From Moanibacter sp965226025 (GTDB taxonomy: Bacteria; Verrucomicrobiota; Verrucomicrobiia; Opitutales; UBA2987): DNA of 64,000 nt. Shown here piece after piece: positions 25,649 through 35,644 of this stretch; position 1 is the first letter of the stretch; the number at the start of each line of letters is the position of its first letter. A program made the position numbers and the translations under genes. Under the pieces are notes generated by a model. The model saw only the letters and a program-made list of their open reading frames with translations. It was not told where the DNA came from and did not search any database. The stretch spans positions 1,550,001 through 1,614,000 of the forward strand of contig CBDDCD010000003.1 of the NCBI GenBank assembly GCA_965226025.1, in the 5' to 3' direction.

Positions 25649-25971
25649 CGGCCAATTTCGATCACTTGCCTGGGGGAGACCTGATAGAGGAAGGACTGAT
25701 CGACCTCGCCGCAGGGATTGAGAGCCAGGCTTCTTTGCTCGTGGAGATCGCCCATCCCAGATTGCGGAGTCTAGGAATATCGATACCTGACGCAAGTTTT
25801 CAAAAGGAAGCAGAACTGAGACTTTATCGTTTGCTGAGAGCCGAGTACCCGACCGACGCGTACTCTCAGTATAACTCTCTAATACGGCGACTCGTTAGCT
25901 TCGAACAGGCGCTCGAGTCGAGGGTTTGGCGAAGGAGGAGGCGGGGAGTAACGGAATTGGCGGAGTCTTGA
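25645..25971 (+). CDS. small unknown protein coupled to the nucleotidyltransferase
   Basis: 108 residues, mostly helical, with a basic C-terminus (WRRRRRG). AGGAGGG precedes the ATG, which overlaps the nucleotidyltransferase stop. I recognise no domain; there is no R-x4-6-H motif that would mark a HEPN toxin. Its tight coupling suggests it acts with the nucleotidyltransferase. Confidence 0.65.
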   Translation: MTANFDHLPGGDLIEEGLIDLAAGIESQASLLVEIAHPRLRSLGISIPDASFQKEAELRLYRLLRAEYPTDAYSQYNSLIRRLVSFEQALESRVWRRRRRGVTELAES

Positions 25972-26152
25972 GAGTAGCTCGCCACTGTTCGCTGTCCGCA
26001 TTTACTCGTCGGCCTCGAGAGCCCTCGGCCCTCCAATGAACACGTTCTTGTTCCTCTCCTGTCGGATCCATTGGAAGTTACTCTTCTATTGGTCTGTGAT
26101 GCAGTCTGAATTCTCTGGGAATTTCTCGCGTGCTCTGGTGTAACTTTTATTC

Positions 26153-26924
26153 ATGTTTGCCCCAGGATTCTCAATCGAGCCGATCACTGATCCATTGGGT
26201 TTTCGAGTTGGGCCTGATTGTTTTTCGCCGCCCGTTGAGCGACGAAGCTTGGACTCGATTCGCAAGAGTCTTAGGGAGCCATCCTGTCAGGGGCCGGAGA
26301 TCGTTTACGCCATTGCAATGGATGTTGGTAAAACGGAACATAAGCCGCTGCTGGTAGAAAACCATCTCCTCTACGGAGCGGTGACCTTTGCATCGGGGCG
26401 TTTGGGCGTAGAACCGATCCGCAGCCAGGGGCACGTGCATGCAACCTTACCTCAAATCGGTTGGTCGACTCCTGAGGTGTGCGAGGTTTGGCAAGGCGAT
26501 ATTCACTATGCAGGAGAAAGTGGAGGATGATCCGGGGCGTTGCTTTGCGGTTCGCGCCGGGCCCGGAGAAGTGGTCATCATTCCGCCCGGCTGGGGTCAT
26601 GCCACGATCAGTGGTGATCCGGATCAGCCGCTCACCATTGGGGCGTGGTGTGTTCGTTCCTACGCCTTTGACTACGATGGCGTCCGGGCACACGGAGGCC
26701 TCGCCTGGTTTCCTCTGCTCGATGCTGATGGGCACATTCGGTGGGAGCACAATGATACCTATGAATACGGAGAACTCATACAGAAGAGTCCTGAGGGGTA
26801 TGGTTTCCTGGGCTTGGAGAAGGGACTCTTTATCTACGAACAGTTTGAAACGGATCCCGATCGGTTTCTCTTTGTTCCGGAGCCGCAGAAAATCGAGGAG
26901 CGATGGGGCAAGTTCGTTCCATGA
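26153..26924 (+). pseudogene. cupin-type glucose-6-phosphate isomerase, frameshifted
   Basis: The two frames together read as a full archaeal-type cupin phosphoglucose isomerase. Frame one (26153 to about 26505) has VYAIAMDVG, LLYGAVTFASGRLG and the metal-binding SQGHVHA. Frame two (from about 26510) gives MQEKVEDDPGR, then VVIIPPGWGHAT, the second metal His. The break lies at the segment reading IHY|MQEK, where two bases seem to be missing. It may be real decay or a sequencing error. The enzyme would convert glucose-6-phosphate to fructose-6-phosphate. Confidence 0.8.
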
Positions 26925-26959
26925 TGACTTCCTTCTTCGTGGAAAAGCGACTCATAGCT

Positions 26960-28770
26960 AGAGGCTGTCCCAAATCCGAGAGGATTTGGGTGGAAGCCTG
27001 ATACCGATATCAATCTTCGTCACGTTATGTAGACCACGACATGCCTTCCGTCCTCGGTAGCTTACCTTTTATCCGTTATGCACCTTTCCAGCACCCTTCC
27101 TCTCGCTTTGAGTCGATAGTTCTCCCAAGGAAGCGCCTCTGACTCGATTCTTGGATCCCTATGCCGCCTGCGTTGCCTCTTTCTCATGTTCTTGCGCAAG
27201 TCTCTGCGCGATTTTCCATAGATTGTGGGACAGAACCGACCAGGCCACGCTAAGGTTACGGTTGTCAAAGCCTTTGCTGCGTATCTTGCCCCCGTGCCAT
27301 CGGTTCTTGAGCACTCCGATCCGGCCTTCGATGCTCCCTCGTCGTCGCTGCAACCGGACAAAGCGCGGCTCCTCCATCCGCTCCTTGAGCTCTTGTGGAT
27401 TGCGGGGCGTAAGGGCGTCAAAAATCCCCTCTGCCTGGAGCCGCTTGCTGGCCGCCTTCGAGGCATAGCCCCGATCCCCACTGATCGCTTCGATCTTCTC
27501 CTCTAAAGCGAAGCCCTTTTGCCTCTCCAGACTTTCCCAAAGCTGCTTCAATTCGCTCGGGGCCTGCCCCCCATACAGTTTCCAGTCCAACAGATATCCC
27601 TCTGCGCTCTCGCATAAATAAAGGGTGTTGCCAAACTCCACCTCCCGATCTGCCTTGCCTCGCACGATGACGTCAATCTCAGGTTCGTAGGCGCTCAGGA
27701 TCTTCTCCTCATTCTTCACCTGCCGCCCCCCTATGATCCGTTCGTGCGCCTGTTTCATGACCTGCGGTATCTGCTCTAACATACCATTCATTCGCTCGAT
27801 GATTCGGCTCGCCTTCTTCTCGGTGTAATCGCTTTGCATCCACATAGCTTCCAATAAGTCACGGTGGCGAAGGGCATGGCCCTCAATCTTCTTGAGCAAT
27901 AGCTTCATCCGCCGCAGGATCCCTTTACGCGCTTTGCCCGCCTCCCGGCGCCGACGCGCATGCGTCATCTCCAGGCACCGTTTGTTCATCTCCCGAGCCA
28001 ATCCCTTTGCTCCCTGGGGCATGCGCTGTTTCATTCCCGCCTGCCGGATCAGACTGATCGCCTTGAGCAGCGTTGCTCCCACATCCTTGAGCAAGACCCA
28101 GTCCACGGGCCAGTGGATGTTCGCTTCCAGGCAAGTGGCGTCGATCAGGCATTCCCTCGTATCGATCGCTTCTCTAATCCTGCCTCACCACAATGTTCAG
28201 CATTGCCCACCACCTCGGTCATCCTTGCATGCAGCTGTCTCAGATACGCTTCGTCGAAGAATTTCGAATCCCGTTCCAGACTGCTCTTCGATATTTTCCG
28301 GATCGTCTACCTCACGCACCCGGCAAAAATTAGCCAGAAGCTCACTGCGTCCCAACTCCTGCGACAGACAACGAAAGGATATCCCTCCGAGTAAATGACG
28401 CACCACCTCCACCCGTAGCGCTTTTATCGCTCTTAGAGCGCGTCGCTCCCGATCCTTCCCTCCCGCTTCATCCCATCCTTCCAAGGCTTTTACGATCGCC
28501 TCCCTTTCCAGCAGTCGATCAAAACCCGGTCAATCCGCTCCATTGTTTCCAGAAACACGGTGTAGTCTTTGCATCGAATGACTGGAGTTAGGGCTGGACG
28601 CAGGAAGCTTTGACGGCAATATTTTTCATGAGAAGGGCGTGCTTTGTATTTGACTAACGCAAGCATAAGCGCCCTTTTTCGCCGGATCGAGCTTTTTGCA
28701 GCTCTATCCGGCCTTTTTTTTGCCCATAACTCATTAAAAATCAATTGTTTCCACCACTGGGACGGGCTCT
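26960..28770 (-). mobile_element. IS copy 2 (1811 bp, degenerate)
   Basis: Same element as copy 1 but 8 bases shorter, from four small deletions (1, 2, 4 and 1 bases) all in the 5' half of the transposase gene. Flanked by AGCT duplications (26956-26959 and 28771-28774) inside a TAGCTA target. End structure is otherwise intact. Confidence 0.95.
27159..28629 (-). pseudogene. transposase of IS copy 2, frameshifted
   Basis: Reads as the 492-residue transposase but with frame breaks near 28170, 28304, 28514 and 28613. Only the C-terminal 315 residues (27159-28106) remain as a long frame. The Asp and Glu of the later triad are kept. Also differs by D-to-N and T-to-I from copy 1. Not functional on its own, but could be moved by the other copies. 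Confidence 0.9.
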
Positions 28771-28803
28771 AGCTACATTGGCCATTCTCATCCGATTCAA
28801 GTC

Positions 28804-30141
28804 TTACTTGCCATCGACGACCGGAAACGAATCCCCCGTTTCTGAACAGAACTCGCGTAGATACGCCCGGTGCTGATTCAACACGGGACTGTGCTCGCTA
28901 TCTCTCGCAAGGTTCACTGTCTCACCCGGATCTTGCTCCATGTCCGTCAGGGACTCGCGATAATCGCCCCAGTCGTAGACACAATACTTGAACTTCCGAC
29001 TCCGAACCATTCGGCCGTCGACTTCAGGAATTGATCCATCGATCTCCGCGCCCTGCACAAACCGAGTCTCGGAGACAATATAGGAGCGGTCAATTTCACC
29101 ATCGTTGCCCGTCGCAGCATCATACAGACTAATGCCAGGCAACTGGTCAGGGATAGCGATATCCGCGAAGTCACAGAGCGTTGGGAGTAGATCGATCCCG
29201 GTCTGCACCAATATTTTGGAAGTTCCCGGTTTTATCACTTTTGGAAATGAAACGATAAAGGGCACACGAGACGACTCATCGTAGAAAACCGTCTTCTGAT
29301 TCCAGCGGTGTGCGCCTTGCATATCTCCGTGGTCGGAGAGAAAAATGATGACCGTATTCTCCTTTTGACCGGTCGCCTCGAGACCCTGTAGTAGATGCCC
29401 TATTCGCCGGTCGACCCTCTCGACGATTCGGTAGTAGCCCCAGAGAAACTCCCTCCACTCTTTTTCCCCGAAGTCACCGACTGGAAACATCGGGGTTGCC
29501 TGGTAGGAACGACGAAGAAGGAATATTGCCTCGGTCTCGTCTTCTTCCGGGAGATGGTTGGGCTTCAGGGGGGGGCATTCGTCCATCGGAGGTGGTGACG
29601 CGATTTCTCCATCCGGAAGCTGTCCTCTGGCGCCGCGTCCCCATTCGCAGATGTTGTGCGGATTGTTGTAAGAGGCTACGAGAAAGAATGGCGCACTTCG
29701 GGGCCTCTGCAGAAAGCTGATGGCCTCAGAGGTATTGGCAAAATCCGCGCCATTGTTGCGGATGTTGGCTATATGGCTGAAGCCGTGCGTTTCCGAATTC
29801 TCAATTGGAAAGGGAGCGTGCCATTTACCCACGTATCCGGTTTCGTAACCCGCATCTCGGAATAATGTGCCGAGGCACGGGAATTCCGACATGTCCCGGT
29901 TTCGGTCGGCGTTCGACAGCACCCCGGTGTCATGGGGATAGCGTCCGGACAGCATCGATGCCCGGCAAGGAACGCAAAGTGGGTGAGGACAATAGGCGCG
30001 AGTAAAGAGCATCCCGTTCGAGGCAAGGCTGTCTATGGCAGGAGTGCTGATGTATTCGTCTCCCATTTGGCAGCTCATGGCATCGGCCGATTGCTGATCG
30101 GTCATGATCAGGAGGATGTTCGGGTGGTTGGAGTTGGACAC
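28804..30141 (-). CDS. sulfatase, formylglycine type
   Basis: 445 residues starting with GTG. It has the standard sulfatase signature C56-V-P-C-R-A-S-M-L-S-G, whose Cys is matured to formylglycine, and the first metal site MTDQQ at about 13-17, LSDHGDMQGAH for the second. Full length, no signal peptide, so probably cytosolic. It needs a formylglycine-generating enzyme, which is not in this window. Contrast with the two Thr-type relatives at 2203 and 14562. It lies 34 bases from IS copy 2. Confidence 0.9.
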   Translation of the reverse strand: MSNSNHPNILLIMTDQQSADAMSCQMGDEYISTPAIDSLASNGMLFTRAYCPHPLCVPCRASMLSGRYPHDTGVLSNADRNRDMSEFPCLGTLFRDAGYETGYVGKWHAPFPIENSETHGFSHIANIRNNGADFANTSEAISFLQRPRSAPFFLVASYNNPHNICEWGRGARGQLPDGEIASPPPMDECPPLKPNHLPEEDETEAIFLLRRSYQATPMFPVGDFGEKEWREFLWGYYRIVERVDRRIGHLLQGLEATGQKENTVIIFLSDHGDMQGAHRWNQKTVFYDESSRVPFIVSFPKVIKPGTSKILVQTGIDLLPTLCDFADIAIPDQLPGISLYDAATGNDGEIDRSYIVSETRFVQGAEIDGSIPEVDGRMVRSRKFKYCVYDWGDYRESLTDMEQDPGETVNLARDSEHSPVLNQHRAYLREFCSETGDSFPVVDGK

Positions 30142-31140
30142 TGTTCGGAATTGCTAAATCAGAGTCGGTGAAGAGAGATTTGCAACGAATCAAAGCAGGG
30201 CAACGAATGGGGATCAACAACGAGTTTTCAGGGCGGTCACCAGGCGGTTTCTATGTTTTTCCGAACTTTCTAAGCATTTGATCCGCCTTGCTATCTAAGA
30301 GAGTATGTCACAATGAGGGAATCGGACGATGCATCGCTAGTGGGCGCCGCCCTGACCAACGGCCCCGAAGCGTTCGGCCCGATCGTTGAACAGTATCGCG
30401 ATGCCGTCTTCGGGATTGCATTGGCAAGGCTCCGAAACTTCCACGAGGCGGAGGATGTGGCGCAGCAAGTCTTTATCGAGGCTTTCGAGCGCTTGGATCA
30501 ATTGAGAAAGCCGGCACGGTTGGCTGCCTGGCTGCGGGCTGTGACGATCCATCGTTGTATCGACGTTCTGCGGCGGCGTCGCGACAATGTTGAAATTGAG
30601 AAGGTAGACTTTGCGGCCAGCAGCGACAGGGCGCCTAATGAGGAGTTGGAGAGGCGGGACTTGCGCAATCAGGTGATGTCGGCAGTAGGCCGGCTGAGCA
30701 AGGCTCAGCGCGAAACAACGACTCTCTTCTATATTGGCGATTACTCAATCCGGGACATAGCAAGAATGCAGGAGGTGCCGATCGGCACTATCAAGCGCCG
30801 TCTTCACGATGCACGGGAAAAACTCAGAATGGAGATGATAAAGATGGTAAAAGACACACTTAAATCCGAAGCGCCGAACGAGGACTTCGGCCAGCGGGTC
30901 TTTGAGCTGCTCTGCCGATACCGGCAGCCCGATCCAGGCTGGCCTCCAACGGAGATTGAGAGTGAACTGCGACGGATCGGAATAAAAGGGCTCGATGGAC
31001 TGAAGCAGGCGATGCGGCTGCCACACGCCCCTACGCGGCGCTTTACCTTGAGACTTCTGGGGCTGGTCCACGGCCTCGAAACCACGGCGAAGGAAGCCCG
31101 CGAGGTGATTGTCGGGCTTCTAAAAGAGGCTTTGATAGCT

Positions 31141-32959
31141 AGAGGCTGTCCCAAATCCGAGAGGATTTGGGTGGAAGCCTGATACCGATATCAATCTTCG
31201 TCACGTTATGTAGACCACGACATGCCTTCCGTCCTCGGTAGCTTACCTTTTATCCGTTATGCACCTTTCCAGCACCCTTCCTCTCGCTTTGAGTCGATAG
31301 TTCTCCCAAGGAAGCGCCTCTGACTCGATTCTTGGATCCCTATGCCGCCTGCGTTGCCTCTTTCTCATGTTCTTGCGCAAGTCTCTGCGCGATTTTCCAT
31401 AGATTGTGGGACAGAACCGACCAGGCCACGCTAAGGTTACGGTTGTCAAAGCCTTTGCTGCGTATCTTGCCCCCGTGCCATCGGTTCTTGAGCACTCCGA
31501 TCCGGCCTTCGGTGCTCCCTCGTCGTCGCTGCAACCGGACAAAGCGCGGCTCCTCCATCCGCTCCTTGAGCTCTTGTGGATTGCGGGGCGTAAGGGCGTC
31601 AAAAATCCCCTCTGCCTGGAGCCGCTTGCTGGCCGCCTTCGAGGCATAGCCCCGATCCCCACTGATCGCTTCGATCTTCTCCTCTAAAGCGAAGCCCTTT
31701 TGCCTCTCCAGACTTTCCCAAAGCTGCTTCAATTCGCTCGGGGCCTGCCCCCCATACAGTTTCCAGTCCAACAGATATCCCTCTGCGCTCTCGCATAAAT
31801 AAAGGGTGTTGCCAAACTCCACCTCCCGATCTGCCTTGCCTCGCACGATGACGTCAATCTCAGGTTCGTAGGCGCTCAGGATCTTCTCCTCATTCTTCAC
31901 CTGCCGCCCCCCTATGATCCGTTCGTGCGCCTGTTTCATGACCTGCGGTATCTGCTCTAACATACCATCCATTCGCTCGATGATTCGGCTCGCCTTCTTC
32001 TCGGTGTAATCGCTTTGCATCCACATAGCTTCCAATAAGTCACGGTGGCGAAGGGCATGGCCCTCAATCTTCTTGAGCAATAGCTTCATCCGCCGCAGGA
32101 TCCCTTTACGCGCTTTGCCCGCCTCCCGGCGCCGACGCGCATGCGTCATCTCCAGGCACCGTTTGTTCATCTCCCGAGCCAATCCCTTTGCTCCCTGGGG
32201 CATGCGCTGTTTCATTCCCGCCTGCCCGATCAGACTGATCGCCTTGAGCAGCGTTGCTCCCACATCCTTGAGCAAGACCCAGTCCACGGGCCAGTGGATG
32301 TTCGCTTCCAGGCAAGTGGCGTCGATCAGGCATTCCCTCGTATCGATCGGCTTCTCTAATCCTGCCTCACCACAATGTTCAGCATTGCCCACCACCTCGG
32401 TCATCCTTGCATGCAGCTGTCTCAGATACGCTTCGTCGAAGAATTTCGAATCCCGTTCCAGACTGCTCTTCGATATTTTCCGGATCCCGTCTACCTCACG
32501 CACCCGGCAAAAATTAGCCAGAAGCTCACTGCGTGCCAACTCCTGCGACAGACAACGAAAGGATATCCCTCCGAGTAAATGACGCACCACCTCCACCCGT
32601 AGCGCTTTTATCGCTCTTAGAGCGCGTCGCTCCCGATCCTTCCCTCCCGCTTCATCCCATCCTTCCAAGGCTTTTACGATCGCCTCCCTTTCCAGCGAGG
32701 AGTCGATCAAAACCCGGTCAATCCGCTCCATTGTTTCCAGAAACACGGTGTAGTCTTTGCATCGAATGACTGGAGTTAGGGCTGGACGCAGGAAGCTTTG
32801 TACGGCAATATTTTTCATGAGAAGGGCGTGCTTTGTATTTGACTAACGCAAGCATAAGCGCCCTTTTTCGCCGGATCGAGCTTTTTGCAGCTCTATCCGG
32901 CCTTTTTTTTGCCCATAACTCATTAAAAATCAATTGTTTCCACCACTGGGACGGGCTCT
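31141..32959 (-). mobile_element. IS copy 3, inserted in the sigma factor gene
   Basis: 1819 bases, full length. The left flank ends in AGCT (31137-31140) and the right flank begins AGAT (32960-32963): a 4-base duplication with one mismatch, probably a later mutation. It inserted in the frame of the sigma/HEAT gene. Confidence 0.95.
31340..32818 (-). CDS. DDE transposase of IS copy 3
   Basis: 492 residues, intact. It differs from copies 1 and 4 at two visible places (ELARSE for ELGRSE, LIGQAG for LIRQAG). The catalytic triad is unchanged, so it may be active. Confidence 0.95.
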   Translation of the reverse strand: MKNIAVQSFLRPALTPVIRCKDYTVFLETMERIDRVLIDSSLEREAIVKALEGWDEAGGKDRERRALRAIKALRVEVVRHLLGGISFRCLSQELARSELLANFCRVREVDGIRKISKSSLERDSKFFDEAYLRQLHARMTEVVGNAEHCGEAGLEKPIDTRECLIDATCLEANIHWPVDWVLLKDVGATLLKAISLIGQAGMKQRMPQGAKGLAREMNKRCLEMTHARRRREAGKARKGILRRMKLLLKKIEGHALRHRDLLEAMWMQSDYTEKKASRIIERMDGMLEQIPQVMKQAHERIIGGRQVKNEEKILSAYEPEIDVIVRGKADREVEFGNTLYLCESAEGYLLDWKLYGGQAPSELKQLWESLERQKGFALEEKIEAISGDRGYASKAASKRLQAEGIFDALTPRNPQELKERMEEPRFVRLQRRRGSTEGRIGVLKNRWHGGKIRSKGFDNRNLSVAWSVLSHNLWKIAQRLAQEHEKEATQAA

Positions 32960-33375
32960 AGATAGGAACAAAAAGGTGCGCGCTTGGGCGGGACCGGCTC
33001 TGCTCTACCTGGAAGTGGAAGATGAACGCAAGCGGCGAGAGTTTATTCCTTGGTTGCTGCCCTTGCTGCAGGATCCGACGAAACTGGTGCGTCATAGGGT
33101 GGCCTTTGAGTTGCGTAAGTGGCCTGAAGCGGTTCCCTTGGAGGTGGCGGCGGTTGCCCTCTCCAAAGAGTCCGATGGATTGGCGCAGCGGGCGATGGGG
33201 AAATTGGTACGCCTGATCGTTGTGGCGCATGAAAGTAACAACGGAGCTTAACCGAACCTTTTCGGGATCTGAATCGTCAGATATAGAGGAAGCTGATTCT
33301 GAGAATTTGCGGTCAAAGGCGGATAGACCCGGCGAGGGCGGGGTTGTGTCCCTTACGCACAAAAGGCTAATCGCT

Positions 33376-33417
33376 CCCGGGGGAGTTGGACACAGACTCC
33401 CCCGGGCCGCAATTTTT
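33376..33417. terminator. strong terminator between the convergent sigma/HEAT and ankyrin genes
   Basis: An 11-base perfect stem (33376-33386 with 33396-33406) with a 9-base loop, followed on the plus strand by CCGCAA and a run of six T. It is placed right for the sigma/HEAT gene; the stem could also stop transcripts from the opposite ankyrin gene. Confidence 0.75.
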
Positions 33418-33442
33418 TCTCGCGCGACAGCCCAGCCGTCTC

Positions 33443-35389
33443 TCAATTTTTCGCGCTATGTTCTCTCAGCATTTCGACGATCGAATGGTGGCCGCGTTTC
33501 TCGGCCCAAGCGAGGGGAGTGGCCCAAGGTTCGGCGTCCGGTTCCTGGGCCGGCGCTCCGGATTCGAGAAGGAACCTTACAACATCCAGGCGGTCCCAGC
33601 GGCAGGCCCAGCCGAGGGGCGTGGATTGGAGGAGGCCGTCCCGTGGGTCGAGGGCGGCGCCGTGTTTGACCAACGTCTGCGCGAACTGAAGTCTCTCCTC
33701 TTCGGACATGACGACTACTCCGTTCGATACTCCCCTGGCCATGAGAAAGTGAAGGAGTCGACTATTGAATCGGCCTTCGACGTTGGGATCGACGCCGTGT
33801 TCGAGCATCAATCGGAAGCATTCGTGGTATGCCTGGCGATCGCCATCGGGGTAGCGAATCTTGGGGCCGTGGCCCCACATTCTGAAGGGTTGCTCGAGCA
33901 GGTTGAACCACCCCTTGTGGTCGGGTGGCGAGGAGAACCGCTGCAGACACATCCTCACTGTTTCCGGGTCTCCCCCACAGGCGGAAGCCCAGAGTAGGCG
34001 TCGGATTTCGTCCTCCTCTCGGTCGCTTTGCAGGAAAACGGTCGCGGCAGAGGAGTCCCGGTAGAGTCCGATGGCTTCGGGATCAGCTTCCGCCCCGTAT
34101 TGCCGGAGGAGTTCCTTCATACGGGCATCTCGATTGCCGTAAGCGCAGAAAAGGGCGTTGCCTGAAGCATAGACCATGGCATTTGGATCGGCCTCGCGTT
34201 TGAGCAACATCTCGACTGTATCGTAGTCTTGATTGATAGAAGCGCACCGCAGGGGACTACCGGAACTGAATGCGTCACGTTCAACTTCGTCCAAACGGTT
34301 GAACTCGTTGATATCCCAACCGGAGTCTAGAAGGAGTTGGGCGACTTCTTTGCGGTCGTGACGAACCGCTATGGTGAGCAAACCGCCACTTATCCAGTCG
34401 GTATCGTCTGCCAGCTCGACCGGTCTCTCGGCCAGCATGGTCCGCAGTTCGTCGATTTTTCCCAATGCCGCGGCCGCGACAGGCGAGAGCGGGGCGCCGT
34501 GATCGAGGAGAAGCTCGGCCACTTCGAGAAACTGCGGGTAAGTCTCCCGATCCCGTTTGCGAACCGCTGCAACCGCGGAATCCAAAGGCGTCCTGCCGGT
34601 GGTGTCGGACTTGCGCACGCAGGCCCAGTTTTTCAGCAGCCGTTTCACATAATCCGGGCGGTGGCTGGCGGCGGCTATGTGTAGAGGTGTGCGTCCTTTG
34701 GCATCGGAGGCTTCCTCCATGTCTGGGTGCTCGGCGAGGATCTCTTCGAACCGGCTCCTGGCATCTTTCTCGATGGCGGCATTCAACTCCTCCTGCAGCG
34801 GACTGACGGTCAGATTCTTGCACTGCATTGCGACTCGGCGCCTCTCCTCCTCTTCGTCCATGATGGCGACGAGATTGTCGTAGTTGCGTTCTTTCGCCAA
34901 AATGTAAGCAGTGGTGGCGCCGCGATTGGGATAGATGCCTTTATGGGGATCGGCGCCATGGTCGAGTAGAAGGCGCAGAATCTCGGGCTTATTGTGAAGG
35001 ACAGCGAAGTGAATCGGTTTGTGCTCATTATTCCCGGCCGCATCGATGTTCACGAGTTCGGGACGGGTCTTCAGAATGGCCTCGACCTCAGCCCGATCTC
35101 CGCGTTTCACGGCGTCGTCGAGCCGGGCGACGTTCATGCCGTCTACAGCGGCTCTCAGCTTAGCCCAGTTGCCGAACCCGTACTCCCGGGCAACAACCAG
35201 TTGGATGTCGCTGAGGGAGGCGTCTTTCGGCGTCGACGAATTCGACCTGGTTTTGGCAAACTCCGGGTGGTGGCGGCGCAATCGCGCCGCCGCCTCGTCA
35301 TTCAGATTATGAACGGCCTTGAGTAATTCCTTCGCCTGGATCTTGAGCTGACGAAGACTAGGCTTTTCGGGAAGTGTATAGGTTGTCAT
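33443..35389 (-). CDS. ankyrin-repeat protein
   Basis: 648 residues. The first 90 residues look like a distinct helical N-terminal domain (LKIQAKELLKAV..., WAKLRAAVDG). From about 95 to the end there are many ankyrin repeats, with typical patterns KPIHFAVLHNKPEILRLLLDHGADP, RTPLHIAA and LDVVRFLLESGA (parts). No signal peptide or membrane segment, so a cytosolic protein-binding scaffold. GGAGGTTTC precedes the ATG. It converges on the sigma/HEAT gene and shares the terminator. Confidence 0.9.
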   Translation of the reverse strand: MTTYTLPEKPSLRQLKIQAKELLKAVHNLNDEAAARLRRHHPEFAKTRSNSSTPKDASLSDIQLVVAREYGFGNWAKLRAAVDGMNVARLDDAVKRGDRAEVEAILKTRPELVNIDAAGNNEHKPIHFAVLHNKPEILRLLLDHGADPHKGIYPNRGATTAYILAKERNYDNLVAIMDEEEERRRVAMQCKNLTVSPLQEELNAAIEKDARSRFEEILAEHPDMEEASDAKGRTPLHIAAASHRPDYVKRLLKNWACVRKSDTTGRTPLDSAVAAVRKRDRETYPQFLEVAELLLDHGAPLSPVAAAALGKIDELRTMLAERPVELADDTDWISGGLLTIAVRHDRKEVAQLLLDSGWDINEFNRLDEVERDAFSSGSPLRCASINQDYDTVEMLLKREADPNAMVYASGNALFCAYGNRDARMKELLRQYGAEADPEAIGLYRDSSAATVFLQSDREEDEIRRLLWASACGGDPETVRMCLQRFSSPPDHKGWFNLLEQPFRMWGHGPKIRYPDGDRQAYHECFRLMLEHGVDPNVEGRFNSRLLHFLMARGVSNGVVVMSEEERLQFAQTLVKHGAALDPRDGLLQSTPLGWACRWDRLDVVRFLLESGAPAQEPDAEPWATPLAWAEKRGHHSIVEMLREHSAKN

Positions 35390-35599
35390 GAAACCTCCAT
35401 TACTAAGTGGTCCGTGGCCCGCTCCCGGACAGCAATAGAAGTCGATGACGAACTGCTGTTTGCTCTAGAAAATCGGGGGTGACTCTGTCCTTCCCGCGGG
35501 CCTGGCGGCTTCCCCGAAAGCGCTGAGATTGGAATCGAAAGTTCGCGAAATGTCAATTGGTTAGGTGAGAAACCCTCCGGTATGCCGGTTACCGAAGGA

Positions 35600-35619
35600 T
35601 GTAGGAGCGCGGTCCTACA
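35600..35619. repeat. short REP-like hairpin
   Basis: A 20-base hairpin, TGTAGGA and TCCTACA around a GCGCGG loop, in the 255-base gap upstream of the ankyrin gene. Such hairpins occur as dispersed repeats in many genomes; I see no second copy here. Confidence 0.5.
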
Positions 35620-35644
35620 TGCCTTGACCTTCAATCGATCAAGG

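Larger units (their letters stand above)
30313..33251 (+). pseudogene. ECF-type sigma factor with C-terminal HEAT-like domain, cut by IS copy 3
   Basis: Residues 1-170 are an ECF sigma factor: region 2 with FHEAEDVAQQVFIEAFERL, and region 4 with IRDIARMQEVPIGTIKRRLHDAREKLR. The gene then runs into a helical domain (LRRIGIKGLDGLKQAM...). At 31140 IS copy 3 begins; the reading frame resumes at 32964, and joining 31140 to 32964 gives one continuous protein (LKEALIA then RNKKVRAWAG) with a HEAT-like C-terminus ending at the TAA 33249-33251. So the gene was intact until recently. The sigma part may still be made, with a short IS-encoded tail ending at 31182. Confidence 0.85.
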
